This document shows, one piece after another, positions 6,794 through 15,209 of a stretch of DNA of 64,000 nt (position 1 is the stretch's first letter; each line of letters starts with the position of its first letter). The notes beneath the pieces are model-generated. The model was not told the DNA's origin and ran no database searches. It saw only the letters and a program-made list of their open reading frames with translations. The translations under genes were made by a program, and so were the position numbers. This DNA comes from JAJZAM01 sp027391075 (lineage in GTDB: Bacteria > Actinomycetota > Acidimicrobiia > Acidimicrobiales > Palsa-688): contig DAHYHI010000005.1 of NCBI GenBank assembly GCA_027391075.1, positions 1 through 64,000 of the forward strand, written 5' to 3'.

Positions 6794-7411
6794 ATGGCAG
6801 GCTGGAAGGTCGCTTCTGCTTGTTGGCGAGACACCTTCCGTCGCCGTGTGAGCCTGTTGCTTCTGGCCGTCGTGCTGCTCGGAGCGTGCAGTTCCACCAC
6901 CACTCAGAGGGGTAGTGCTGTCGCCGGCAATGCAACTTCGAATACGTCGGCCATGCCAGGCAGGTCGGGCGCTGGCTCGCTGGACGCAGCCGCCTTCGGT
7001 CAATCTAGGGTTCTAAGCGGCCTTGGCGACGACATCGTCCAGGTAACGCCGCTCAACTGGCAGCCTCGCGCCCCCACCTCGTACCCCGCGCCGGGTTTCA
7101 CCTACGGGATCATCACGTTTGAAATCAAGGAGGTCGGCTCGGGCGAGTGGAGCCCGACCTCCGAGGCAGTCGCCGGACTTGAGACACCTGACGGTGCCCT
7201 GTATCCGAACGTCTATGCCGAAGCTGCCCTGATGAGGCCGCCCTGCCCGGGGCTAGGCAGCGCCCCCAGCCTGTTGAAGGGAGCATCCACCAACGTGTGC
7301 GCTATTTTCGCCGTACCGCTTGGGCGCAACGTCAACCGGTTGGTTTTCACTCTTCGCAGCGGGACAGATATGCTCGGCACTGGTGAAAGCGCCACTTGGA
7401 GGCTGCCGTGA
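6794..7411 (+). CDS. secreted lipoprotein, function unknown
   Basis: A 205-residue lipoprotein. It has a positively charged n-region, hydrophobic core VSLLLLAVVLLG and lipobox LLGAC, which puts the lipidated Cys near residue 32. A Ser/Thr/Gly-rich linker follows (about 33-65), then a compact domain of about 130 residues with alternating beta-strand-like segments (FTYGIITFEIKEVGSGEW, NRLVFTLRSG). The domain resembles DUF4352-like extracellular folds. Divergent from the aminotransferase-fold gene. No catalytic motif is seen; role unknown. Confidence 0.7.
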   Translation: MAGWKVASACWRDTFRRRVSLLLLAVVLLGACSSTTTQRGSAVAGNATSNTSAMPGRSGAGSLDAAAFGQSRVLSGLGDDIVQVTPLNWQPRAPTSYPAPGFTYGIITFEIKEVGSGEWSPTSEAVAGLETPDGALYPNVYAEAALMRPPCPGLGSAPSLLKGASTNVCAIFAVPLGRNVNRLVFTLRSGTDMLGTGESATWRLP

Positions 7412-7487
7412 CGAGGCCCAAAGACTTGGGGGCAGCCGAGGTTCCTGCTGTTGTGGTAAGCACCGCCCGGCGGTAGCGTACAGGTAA

Positions 7488-8528
7488 GTGTCCGGTCAGC
7501 TTTTGCTCACCTCAGCAGCTACAACCTCGATGAGCTCGATGGGTGGCATGCGGCCAGTCGCCTTTAGCTGGCACGCCGCTCTGACGGCATGGCAGGCGGG
7601 GCCGTTCTCGTTGGCGACCGTCTTGGTGCTCTGCGCTGTCGCTTACTGGTACCTGCGCGCTGACTGGCGTCTAGCGGGCCGAGGACGCCGCTGGCCTGCT
7701 CGGCGTACGGCGTCGTTCATGCTGGGCCTTTTCAGTATCGACCTGGCTGTGCAGTCTCCCGTCGCAACGTTCACGGCGTCGTACTTCCAGGCGCACGTCC
7801 TGCAGCACCTACTTCTCATGGTCGTCGCCCCACCGCTTTTGGCGCTTGGAGCTCCGTCCACCTTGTTGCTGCAGACTTCGAGTAGGCGATTGAAGACCGT
7901 GTGGTTGAGGGTCCTAAAGTCCCGAGGCTTCGCCGTGCTCACCTTCCCCGCAACGGTCTTCTGCCTGTACTTCGGGGTGATGTTCGCCTTCTTCCTCACG
8001 TCTTTGATCAACACGGCAATGCTGAACATGTGGCTCATGGACGTGTTCAACGTCGTGTTCTTCTTCGGTGCGACGTTGTACTGGTGGCCGCTCGTTGGCC
8101 TCGACCCGATCGTGCACTGGCGTATGGGGTACGGGACCCGGATGCTGAGCATCCTCTTGGGGGGGCCGCCCGAAGTAATACTCGGCCTTGCGATCTTGTC
8201 ATCGAGTCATCCCATCGCCTCGATGTACACCCTCGCCAGCACCCGCGCCGGTGGGGGGATGCTGTGGGTGGCGACCGAGGCCTCAGCGCTGATCGGCTTC
8301 GTGCCGGTATTCCTGCAGTGGGCTCGGGCCGACGAGCGGGCGGCGAAACGCATCGACGAGCGCCGAGCCGCGACAGAGGAGAATGCCGGCGACCTGGCAA
8401 CGGTCTCCGTCTACACCCCTCCCACGCCGCTAAACTCCGACGACGATACCTGGAAAGCATATTGGATGACCCGCACAGGCAGCGTCCCGGCGGCACGAGA
8501 GTGGATTCCCAACGCGCCACAGGAGTGA
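7488..8528 (+). CDS. cytochrome c oxidase assembly factor CtaG-like membrane protein
   Basis: A 346-residue polytopic membrane protein of the caa3-type CtaG family, involved in assembly of haem-copper oxidases. About seven hydrophobic segments are visible. The family's conserved His/Pro signatures appear: SYFQAHVLQHLLLMVVAPPLL, LYWWPLVGLDP and LLGGPPEVILGLAI. A cytoplasmic, charged C-terminal tail of about 60 residues follows the last segment. GTG start at 7488. No oxidase genes are in the window, so its partner complex cannot be named. Confidence 0.82.
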   Translation: MSGQLLLTSAATTSMSSMGGMRPVAFSWHAALTAWQAGPFSLATVLVLCAVAYWYLRADWRLAGRGRRWPARRTASFMLGLFSIDLAVQSPVATFTASYFQAHVLQHLLLMVVAPPLLALGAPSTLLLQTSSRRLKTVWLRVLKSRGFAVLTFPATVFCLYFGVMFAFFLTSLINTAMLNMWLMDVFNVVFFFGATLYWWPLVGLDPIVHWRMGYGTRMLSILLGGPPEVILGLAILSSSHPIASMYTLASTRAGGGMLWVATEASALIGFVPVFLQWARADERAAKRIDERRAATEENAGDLATVSVYTPPTPLNSDDDTWKAYWMTRTGSVPAAREWIPNAPQE

Positions 8529-8577
8529 CGGTTAAAGTCGCCCACCGGCGGTTTCACCCAAGTTGGATTCGTCTGGC

Positions 8578-8703
8578 CTAACTGGAGCTTGAGGTGCCTT
8601 TGCGTGCTAGGGCGCGGACTTCCCGGGCCCTAGCGTCTCGTGCCTTTTTACGGCGAGTTCGGTCATGCTTCCAGCGCACGGTCGAGCGTGCTCCACGGCC
8701 CAT
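8578..8703 (-). CDS. 41-residue highly basic small protein
   Basis: ATG at 8703 opens a 41-codon frame with sequence start MGRGARSTVRWKHDRTRRKK. It is about 40% Arg plus Lys, then Ala/Arg-rich, ending in a Ser run. A TANNNT box (TAAACT) sits 6 nt before the ATG, suggesting a leaderless mRNA. Size and composition resemble small ribosome-associated or nucleic-acid-binding proteins of actinobacteria, but I cannot name a family. It fills an otherwise empty gap between two genes. Confidence 0.55.
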   Translation of the reverse strand: MGRGARSTVRWKHDRTRRKKARDARAREVRALARKGTSSSS

Positions 8704-8739
8704 AAGCTCAGTTTAGCAGTTTGGGCTGGCACCCAATCT

Positions 8740-9435
8740 TCAGGTCTCCGCGCAGAGGAATTCGACAGTCCCTGCGAGGAACCTGAAGTCTTTTGGCGTT
8801 GAAAAGTGATCCGCACCAGGTAGGCCGACCAGGCGTGCGTCGGGAAGGCCGGCGAGCAGTTCGGTGGCCGGCCCGGCAAAGTCGCGATCGCCGAGCACGA
8901 CGAGCACGGGGCAGCCGACCTTTGAGAGCTCCTCGGCGCTCAGGGGCGAGCTCCGACGCCTGAGGCAGGCCGCTAAGGCTGCAGGGTCGTTGTCGGAGGA
9001 TCGGGCGAACCTGGCGAACGCCCCGGCGGCCTCGTGGTCAGCGTCGCCGGGTAGGCCGGTCTCGACGGCCAGTGCGAGAACTTCGCCGTCCGACGCCTTG
9101 AGGGCGTTATCTCCCACGCCGCCGATCACGAGCCGACGAAAACTTGTCGGACGCTTGGAGGCCACCCGAAGAAGTAGCTGACCTCCTAGGCTGAAGCCTA
9201 CGGCGTCGACCACGGGGTGCGTGTCCAGCACCTCCTCGATGGCGCTCTGGAGGTTGGCGTAGGCGCTCGGATCAGTTGGCTTCGGGGAGGTGCCATGCCC
9301 GAGAAGGTCGACGCCGATGACGGTACGGCCTTCCTCCTCCAACACGTTCACCCAACCGGGCTCCCGCCAGTTCCGTTCGAAGGAGGACGCGAAACCGTGC
9401 ACCAGGAGTATCGGTACCTCGCTCACAATCCCCAT
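8740..9435 (-). CDS. alpha/beta-fold hydrolase
   Basis: A 231-residue hydrolase. It shows the oxyanion HGFASS near the N-terminus (LLVHGF, 11-15), nucleophile S82 in GFSLGGQ, the acid in VLGDRDF (D183 or D185) and H210 in GADHFSTP. The strand order and length match small esterase-like members of the family. The substrate is not predictable. The last residue, EFLCAET, is close behind the catalytic His, as usual. It is divergent from the 9477 gene. Confidence 0.85.
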   Translation of the reverse strand: MGIVSEVPILLVHGFASSFERNWREPGWVNVLEEEGRTVIGVDLLGHGTSPKPTDPSAYANLQSAIEEVLDTHPVVDAVGFSLGGQLLLRVASKRPTSFRRLVIGGVGDNALKASDGEVLALAVETGLPGDADHEAAGAFARFARSSDNDPAALAACLRRRSSPLSAEELSKVGCPVLVVLGDRDFAGPATELLAGLPDARLVGLPGADHFSTPKDFRFLAGTVEFLCAET

Positions 9436-9476
9436 GGTAGTGCCCTGGGTGCCGGGTTGTCCGATACTCCTGTAGC

Positions 9477-10901
9477 GTGGAGAGCGTGGGTCGACGAATC
9501 GAGATTGAACTTACCAGCTCCCGCCCCGACGGAACTTGGACGTGGCGAGCCGCCGGCGCGCGACAGCCCAAGGGAGTCCTCGACGTCGGCTTGGCTCCGG
9601 AGGGCGCAAAGCCTGGCGACGTGCTGCGCGTCGAGGCTGACTTCGAGCTGGAAGGCATAGTCGTGACCAGCGTGGTTGCCTCCAAGGAGGAGCCGAAAGC
9701 CAATCCCAATCGGATCGAGATAATCGGCTCTGGGTCATCGGACCAACCTGGGGTTACTACGCAGCTGGTAGGCAAAGCACCTCGTCGCCCGCGCGGCGAC
9801 GACCACGGGCCTGCCAGCTCCACCAGGAGTCGCGGCTCCGAGCGATCCGCTTCGGCTCCTGACAGGGCCCCTGGTGCATCGCGTCGCTCCCAAGGTGCGC
9901 GCGATGGGCAGGCGGGGCGCGACGGTCGTAGCGGTGAGAGATCCGGCCCGCAGCGTGGAACCGACGTCCAGAGTCGGCGCCCGGGCGGTTCCCAGACCAG
10001 GGGCCCGCGGCGTGGCACTAGCGAAGCTACGTCTGCTGCCCGACGCAGCGCCGATCGGCGCCAGCCGGGCGTCGCTGACTCCGCCGCGACCAGGGGAGCT
10101 CCCCGCAGGACGTCGAACCGTCTCAACCCTTCCATGCGCCATCGCAAGGCGGTCATCGACTCTCTGCCATCCGAGCAGCACCCGATCGCCGAAGAGTTGC
10201 TGAGGGGTGGTATCCCCGCTCTGCGAGCGGCGTTGCACCTTGAGCGTGAGAAAGCCGTGGCCGAAGGTCGCGTTCCACCTAACACCGACGAGCTTCTTGC
10301 GCTCGCCGAGCGTGTGCTGCCGCGTCTGCGAGCCGCTACTTGGAGGGACCGTGCTGACGCTGCTCTAGCCTCCGCCGAGACGGTCTCCTTGCGTGACCTG
10401 CGGTCGGTGCTTGCCAGCGCTGACGTGGCCCGCGACGAGGAGTCGCGAGCTGCCGTTGCCTCTCTAACCGAGGTCCTCGATCGGAGGGTAGCCGGGGCGA
10501 AGGAAGCTTGGCTCGCTGAGATCGCCGGCCTGCTTGACGAGGGCAAGGTGGTGCGGGCGCTGCGGGTCTCGGCCCGTACGCCCGATCCTTCGCTCAGCCT
10601 CGACGCAGCTGTTGCCGAGCGGCTTACGGAGGCCACCAGCGCAGCCCTGTCTCCTAAGACACGAAGTGACGTTTGGGTCGCGGTGATGGAGGCTGCAGCC
10701 GAGTCACCGGTCAGGCGTGGTGTGACCCCGTCTGGGCTGCCTGAGACTGCGAGCCCCGAGTTGCGCAAGACCGCCCATCAGATGTCTGGGCGGATCCCCG
10801 GCCTGGCCAGGCTGTTAGGTGTCACGATCCCGCCTCCGCCCCGACCGGCGTTGCAGCGGGGCGAGCCGAGGACTGCTGATCCCCTACCGACTGGAGCATG
10901 A
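9477..10901 (+). CDS. conserved hypothetical protein with beta-rich N-domain and long disordered linker
   Basis: A 474-residue protein in three parts. Residues 1-75 form a beta-rich, OB-like module (RRIEIELTSSRPDGTWTWRA, then GDVLRVEADFELEGIVVTSV). Residues 95-215 are a low-complexity Arg/Ser/Gly/Pro linker, likely disordered and basic. Residues 215-440 are helical (SEQHPIAEELLRGGIPALRA, then repeated Ala/Leu/Arg helices). The layout suggests nucleic-acid binding, but no known family is recognised. GTG at 9477 is used; GTG at 9486 (MGRRIEIEL) is equally possible. Long antisense open frames over this gene are codon-usage shadows. Confidence 0.7.
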   Translation: MESVGRRIEIELTSSRPDGTWTWRAAGARQPKGVLDVGLAPEGAKPGDVLRVEADFELEGIVVTSVVASKEEPKANPNRIEIIGSGSSDQPGVTTQLVGKAPRRPRGDDHGPASSTRSRGSERSASAPDRAPGASRRSQGARDGQAGRDGRSGERSGPQRGTDVQSRRPGGSQTRGPRRGTSEATSAARRSADRRQPGVADSAATRGAPRRTSNRLNPSMRHRKAVIDSLPSEQHPIAEELLRGGIPALRAALHLEREKAVAEGRVPPNTDELLALAERVLPRLRAATWRDRADAALASAETVSLRDLRSVLASADVARDEESRAAVASLTEVLDRRVAGAKEAWLAEIAGLLDEGKVVRALRVSARTPDPSLSLDAAVAERLTEATSAALSPKTRSDVWVAVMEAAAESPVRRGVTPSGLPETASPELRKTAHQMSGRIPGLARLLGVTIPPPPRPALQRGEPRTADPLPTGA

Positions 10902-10915
10902 CCGAAGGCGTGGTC

Positions 10916-11389
10916 TCAGCCTGAGTTGGGCCGGTCGAGGTCGCGTCGCATCACCAGAAGTCGCGCCCTGAAACCATGTGACTCGAAAAGTGACTTAGTG
11001 GCGCGGTCGCCGGGTAGGGCGGGTGCGTCGAGAGCGGTCGCACCCCAGCCCGACGTTTCTCCGAGAAGGCATTCCAGCATCGCGTCGGCCATGCCCACCC
11101 GTCGCGCTGCGGGTTCGACGAAGATCACTTCAAGGCTGACAACACGCTCCTCCCCCATCTCGGTTAGCTCGGCGTAGGAGAGGCCCACTGGGACGTCGTC
11201 GAGACACCCTAGGACCACGATGCGACCGGGAAGCAAAAGCGACGGGACGTCGCTGGCCGGGTACCGTTCTGCGAGGCTCGCCGCGAGACTGGCCCCTCCT
11301 CGAAGTCCGCCGAGACCGCCAAGGGCCTCTCGCCACAGTCGGTATATCTCAGCAACGTCTTGATCCCCCGCTACACGGGCGATCAGCAA
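10916..11389 (-). CDS. GNAT-family N-acetyltransferase
   Basis: A 157-residue GNAT protein. The acetyl-CoA binding motif A is seen as VIFVEPAARRVGMADAMLE (beta4 plus the pyrophosphate loop, here R-R-V-G-M). A C-terminal FESHGFRARLLVMRRDL follows, typical of the last strands (ESHGF). The acceptor substrate is unknown. Convergent with the 9477 gene, with only 14 bp between the two stops. Confidence 0.78.
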   Translation of the reverse strand: MLIARVAGDQDVAEIYRLWREALGGLGGLRGGASLAASLAERYPASDVPSLLLPGRIVVLGCLDDVPVGLSYAELTEMGEERVVSLEVIFVEPAARRVGMADAMLECLLGETSGWGATALDAPALPGDRATKSLFESHGFRARLLVMRRDLDRPNSG

Positions 11390-11413
11390 GCTAACCTCAC
11401 GTGAGTCGCCGGC

Positions 11414-11962
11414 TCAGCCTTGAAGCTGGCGAACGCGGTTCATCACAGTTCGCCGTCCGCGGTGCGAAGCCTCGTACTCGGCGACTTCGGCTAGTTCGTC
11501 TGACGTCAAGCCGGCTAAACGGCTCACTACCTGGGAGGCTGACAGCGAGTCGTAGCCGGGTATGGCAAGGCGGGTGTCCTCGCCATTCACCGCCGGCTCT
11601 GATGGCCCGCCAGGCTCGCCGCGGACAGTCAACAGCTCGGGTTCGGGGACCTCGGCCGACCTTGGGGCAGTCCCAGGGGGAGGCGCTTCGCCGGAAGGTG
11701 CTTCTGAGCTATCCTCGGCGGTCGTATCTTGGCGTTCGGGGAAGCCGGATGAGGTCTCTCTACGCCGCCGTGCCAGCTCGCGGCGCCCCTGGCTCACGGC
11801 GAATCGGCCGACCATCCTTGCGGCTGTCACCTGCGCAGTCAGCTTGGAGCGTCCCTTCTCGGCTAGCTCCGGGAGCTGCTCTGTAGCGGTTATGACCAAG
11901 CCGACCGGAGCGTAAAGGACTACGTCGAGCGCAGCTTCAAGGGGGCTTCGATCCTCGGCCAT
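11414..11962 (-). CDS. conserved hypothetical actinobacterial protein
   Basis: A 182-residue protein with ATG at 11962, 13 nt after the DUF4193 gene stop, so probably co-transcribed with it. The N-terminus (SPLEAALDVVLYAPVGLVITA) is amphipathic or membrane-associating. The middle is acidic and Pro/Ser-rich and probably disordered. The C-terminal 45 residues form a compact block, IPGYDSLSASQVVSRLAGL, then DELAEVAEYEASHRGRRTV. I believe this tail recurs in many actinobacterial proteins but cannot assign a function. Residues upstream of the chosen start are low-complexity and overlap the neighbour. Confidence 0.65.
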   Translation of the reverse strand: MAEDRSPLEAALDVVLYAPVGLVITATEQLPELAEKGRSKLTAQVTAARMVGRFAVSQGRRELARRRRETSSGFPERQDTTAEDSSEAPSGEAPPPGTAPRSAEVPEPELLTVRGEPGGPSEPAVNGEDTRLAIPGYDSLSASQVVSRLAGLTSDELAEVAEYEASHRGRRTVMNRVRQLQG

Positions 11963-11975
11963 CGTCGTCAGTCTC

Positions 11976-12431
11976 TCACACGCAGTCCCGGCACAGTTGT
12001 GCGCCGGCATCGGCGAGTTGGCTGGAATGCTTGACGAGGAAGCATGACTGGCAGACGAACTCTCCCGGCTGCTTGGGGAGCACACGCGTCGTCGTCTCAC
12101 CTCGATCGTCGGTGTCCTCGTCGTCGTCGTCGTCCTCGTCGTCTACCACGACGAGGCGCTCCTTGAGGATCACGTCGAGGCTCGCTTCCACCTCATCGAA
12201 CTCCTCGTCCTCGTCGTCGTCCTCGTCTTCGTCCTTGACCGGCTTTATCGGTACCGGGACGGCGTCCACGACATCGATAACGTCAAGGTCGTCCAAAGGA
12301 ACCTCGTCGTCAGCGTCGTCGATGTCTGCTATCTCGTCGTCGTCCTCGAGGTCGACGAGATCCTCATCGTCAAGCTCGTCGGGCAGAACCTCTGTATCTT
12401 CGATGTCGTCGTCCAAGTCGTCTATTGGCAT
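11976..12431 (-). CDS. DUF4193-type acidic zinc-ribbon protein
   Basis: A 151-residue, extremely acidic protein: about 120 residues rich in Asp/Glu runs, then a C-terminal zinc ribbon (EFVCQSCFLVKHSSQLA, CRDC) with two CxxC pairs. This layout matches the actinobacterial DUF4193 family. Function is unknown; acidic tail plus zinc finger suggests binding to basic partners or RNA polymerase-like proteins, which is speculation. A -10-like TATGAT (minus strand, 12498-12503) lies about 65 bp upstream. Long GAC/GAG tracts make the opposite strand look coding, but that is a shadow. Confidence 0.8.
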   Translation of the reverse strand: MPIDDLDDDIEDTEVLPDELDDEDLVDLEDDDEIADIDDADDEVPLDDLDVIDVVDAVPVPIKPVKDEDEDDDEDEEFDEVEASLDVILKERLVVVDDEDDDDDEDTDDRGETTTRVLPKQPGEFVCQSCFLVKHSSQLADAGAQLCRDCV

Positions 12432-12576
12432 ATGGCGGTCCTCGGGTTGTCGTCCGTTTCAGCCGACCGGCGCTTTGCCGGTATCCGCTGGCGCCGGATC
12501 ATAGACAACCCTGAGGGTATAGCGCGCACATCTCATCGAGAAAATGCCTCTGGCCTCCTCACAGGGCTTTTGAGCC

Positions 12577-13425
12577 TCAGGAGAACTCGGGGATCAGCGC
12601 CTCGATGTCGGCGACGTAGACCCTTGCATCGGGGAGCAGGCCGTAGGTTTGCAACTCGAGCGGACCTTCGTAGTAGGCGGCGAGCGTGGCGCACTGGTTT
12701 GACCCCTCCACCTTTGACAGGTAGGCGAGGTACGCAGCTGACATCTCGATGTTGTCCGACAGCGAATAGGGGTCTAGCGGCCTTCCGACTAGGACTTGCG
12801 AGACGAACTGGGCTGTTCCCGGTTCTATCTGGCCGACACCGACTGCACCGGTGGGTGAGAGTGCTCCCTGGTACCAGCCAGACTCCTGCCAGGTGACGGC
12901 CTCGAAGAGTCCCAGTGGGATCCCGTAGTACCCGGCCCATTCACTGAGCAGCTGGCGGACCTGGACGAGAGTCGGGTTCGCCGCTACGAGGCCAACTAGG
13001 GCACCAGTGGTCCCCAAGGGAGCCCCTAAAGCGACACTGCAGCCGCCAGCGCCCCCTGAGAAGACAACCGACGGAGTGGTAGAGCTTGCCGCCAAGCCAG
13101 CGCCAGGAGAGGACTGCGCTTGACCAGAGCCGGCAGGGATCGTTAGAAGCTTGCCGATAGGGAGGATCGCGTTCGGGTCCAGTCCGTTGGCGGCCGCAAG
13201 CTGCGACACGGTTATGCCGCGCGCAGTTGCGATCGCCCAGAGCGAGTCCCCCGCTCTGACAGTGTAGGTCGAAGGGCCCGACGACCATCCAGCTGCGGCG
13301 AGCACGACCACGGTCAGCGTAGCGACCAGGAGCGCCACGGCGTGAAGGCTGAGGGCACGCCGCCCTCGGGATGCAAGCCGAGCGACCAATCTCGTTGTCT
13401 GCGTCGCAGCAGGTGGGAAAGACAT
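12577..13425 (-). CDS. LysM-containing lytic transglycosylase
   Basis: A 282-residue secreted or membrane-anchored peptidoglycan enzyme. The hydrophobic segment LHAVALLVATLTVVVLAAAG serves as signal or anchor. A LysM domain follows (YTVRAGDSLWAIATARGI to KLLTIPA). Then comes an SLT-type catalytic domain with the catalytic Glu in TWQESGW, plus GAVGVGQIEPGTAQF and the ending LAAYYEGP. Start chosen is ATG 13425, because upstream residues overlap the ThyX-like gene and are not family-like. It would cleave glycan strands in the wall. Confidence 0.82.
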   Translation of the reverse strand: MSFPPAATQTTRLVARLASRGRRALSLHAVALLVATLTVVVLAAAGWSSGPSTYTVRAGDSLWAIATARGITVSQLAAANGLDPNAILPIGKLLTIPAGSGQAQSSPGAGLAASSTTPSVVFSGGAGGCSVALGAPLGTTGALVGLVAANPTLVQVRQLLSEWAGYYGIPLGLFEAVTWQESGWYQGALSPTGAVGVGQIEPGTAQFVSQVLVGRPLDPYSLSDNIEMSAAYLAYLSKVEGSNQCATLAAYYEGPLELQTYGLLPDARVYVADIEALIPEFS

Positions 13426-13543
13426 GTGCAGCCGAACTCCGATCCTCCGTCCGGCGACTACCCGGACCCTTATGGCTTCGGCTTTTTCTGCTGGCTTCTT
13501 GAGTTTCGCTGTTCTGCCCGACGGCTCACCTTCGGCTTGGGAG

Positions 13544-15202
13544 CTAGCGGGCTCGTCTCGGTCTTGAAGCGGCAGCACGGTTCTCGGAGGCCAAGCGTTC
13601 CAGGCCGACGCCGGAGTAGTCGGAGTTGTCCACGAAAGACATCGCTGCGGCGAGAACTCTGTGTCCGGCAACGGACGCTATCTGGTGGTGCATCTGCTGG
13701 CAGACGCCACGGTACTCGGGGTGACCTTGAGGGCTGGTTCTCAACTCGGTGACGTGCATCGCCTCTCTCGCATTGAGCTGCATCGAGTAGCGGATCCTAA
13801 AGGCTAGCGCCACTGCGTACGCAGCCTGCTTGGCGTCGAAGTCTCCTCTCAGGGCGTCCCACAGCTGGGCGGAACGTTCCATGGCCGAAGCGAACGTCGT
13901 GGCCATGCCGGCGTCGGCGACCGACGATGGCATCGAGTAGCCGTGGCAGGCGGTCAGACCCTGCCATTCGATGCTGAGAAGCCTGTGGCGCTGCAGGTCC
14001 CGGAAGGCTCCATAGTCGGAGACCACTTCGAAACGGTAGTCGGTACGCTCGAACGCCCGACCGGGCCGGTGACGCCGGTTGCGCCTATCCCCCACGTAAC
14101 GTCGGACGACTTCCATGCGCTCCTCGCCTGACATTGAGGCGGCGCGGGCGAGGATAGCCTCCTCGCCCAGGTGGCTGTAGGGGTAGAGCATCGCAGCGAC
14201 GACTTTGATCTCGCCGTCAGGGTCGAAGTCTGTCAGGCTCACTTCGGGGGCGTCGGCGACGGTCACGTCGACCCGGTCGGAGCCGTCCGAGCCGAAGAGC
14301 TCTTCGGCTAAGTCTCCCATCGCCTCGGCGTTACGCTCGATGTACTCCGAGTGCGCAATGCCACGGTCGCCCACGTCCACCCGTCGTACCCAAGATGGGA
14401 TCACCTTGCGCAACTCGGCAAGGATCATCTCCGCGTACAACTGCGACTCGGGAAGCGGATCCGACCTCATCCGGATCAGGAGTGCCTCGTAAGCCTGTCC
14501 GCTCCCGTAGACCCCGAGATTAGAAGTAGCACCCGCCGGCAGCACGCCGCGCACGGCGTCGTAAGCCTTGGCTCTCACCGACTGACGCCATGCGAGGTCG
14601 GAGTCTCCGGGAGCCTTCGGGAAGATCTCCGCGAAGTGGACTGTCATCGCAGTAAGTATCTCGCCGTAGGCGTCGAAGAGTCGGTCCATATCACCGACAT
14701 AGCGGGCCCCTAATGGAGACTCCAGTATCTCCTGATCCCGGTAGTAGCGGTAGCGGCCGTTGCTGAGACGGCTGTCGTATGCCACGTAACGGGTTGACTT
14801 CTCCATGTACGACATGAGTCGTCCGCGTTCCAAAATCTTCGTGAGCACGTTAGACGCCTGCTCGCATGCGAGGTGGACGCCACCGAGTTGCGCTACCGAG
14901 TCGTCCCCGTACTCGTAGAAGACCCGGTCGTAGAGCTCCTCTGCGCGCGCTAATCCGACCGTAGCGTCGACGCTTAGGTCGCCGCTTATGTCCAGGTCGC
15001 GAACGAACTCGTCCAGGAAGAGCCGCCGCAGGTTCTTAGATGAACGCGAGTAGCGGGCGAACAGGGCTCCCTTAACTACCTCGGGAAGGTTGACCAGGGC
15101 GAAGACGGGTCCGTCGAGGTTGGTGAAGTACCTGCGCAGGACGTCCGCCTCCTCGTCCGTCCAGTCTTCGCTGGTGTACACGCCTGACTCCATTTTGAAC
15201 AT
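13544..15202 (-). CDS. two-domain ThyX-like (FAD-dependent thymidylate synthase family) protein
   Basis: A 552-residue protein with two ThyX-like halves, twice the usual ThyX length. In the first half the signature RHR-X7-SxR appears as RGR-X7-STR (residues 126-138), with His replaced by Gly. In the second half it appears as RHR-X7-GLT (405-417), with SxR lost. Each half therefore keeps a different part of the dUMP/FAD site. Whether it makes dTMP is uncertain; a paralogous role in RNA or nucleotide methylation is possible. It lies 7 bp downstream of HelY and is probably co-transcribed with it. Confidence 0.75.
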   Translation of the reverse strand: MFKMESGVYTSEDWTDEEADVLRRYFTNLDGPVFALVNLPEVVKGALFARYSRSSKNLRRLFLDEFVRDLDISGDLSVDATVGLARAEELYDRVFYEYGDDSVAQLGGVHLACEQASNVLTKILERGRLMSYMEKSTRYVAYDSRLSNGRYRYYRDQEILESPLGARYVGDMDRLFDAYGEILTAMTVHFAEIFPKAPGDSDLAWRQSVRAKAYDAVRGVLPAGATSNLGVYGSGQAYEALLIRMRSDPLPESQLYAEMILAELRKVIPSWVRRVDVGDRGIAHSEYIERNAEAMGDLAEELFGSDGSDRVDVTVADAPEVSLTDFDPDGEIKVVAAMLYPYSHLGEEAILARAASMSGEERMEVVRRYVGDRRNRRHRPGRAFERTDYRFEVVSDYGAFRDLQRHRLLSIEWQGLTACHGYSMPSSVADAGMATTFASAMERSAQLWDALRGDFDAKQAAYAVALAFRIRYSMQLNAREAMHVTELRTSPQGHPEYRGVCQQMHHQIASVAGHRVLAAAMSFVDNSDYSGVGLERLASENRAAASRPRRAR

Positions 15203-15209
15203 GTCCCGA

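Noticed and set aside
9272..10768. Long antisense frame (498 codons) over the 9477 gene
   Set aside because: High-GC codon shadow; its translation is Arg/Ser/Ala low-complexity and has no domain.
12031..12504. Plus-strand frame rich in Ser over the acidic DUF4193 gene
   Set aside because: Serine runs are the reverse complement of Asp/Glu codon tracts; shadow of the real gene.
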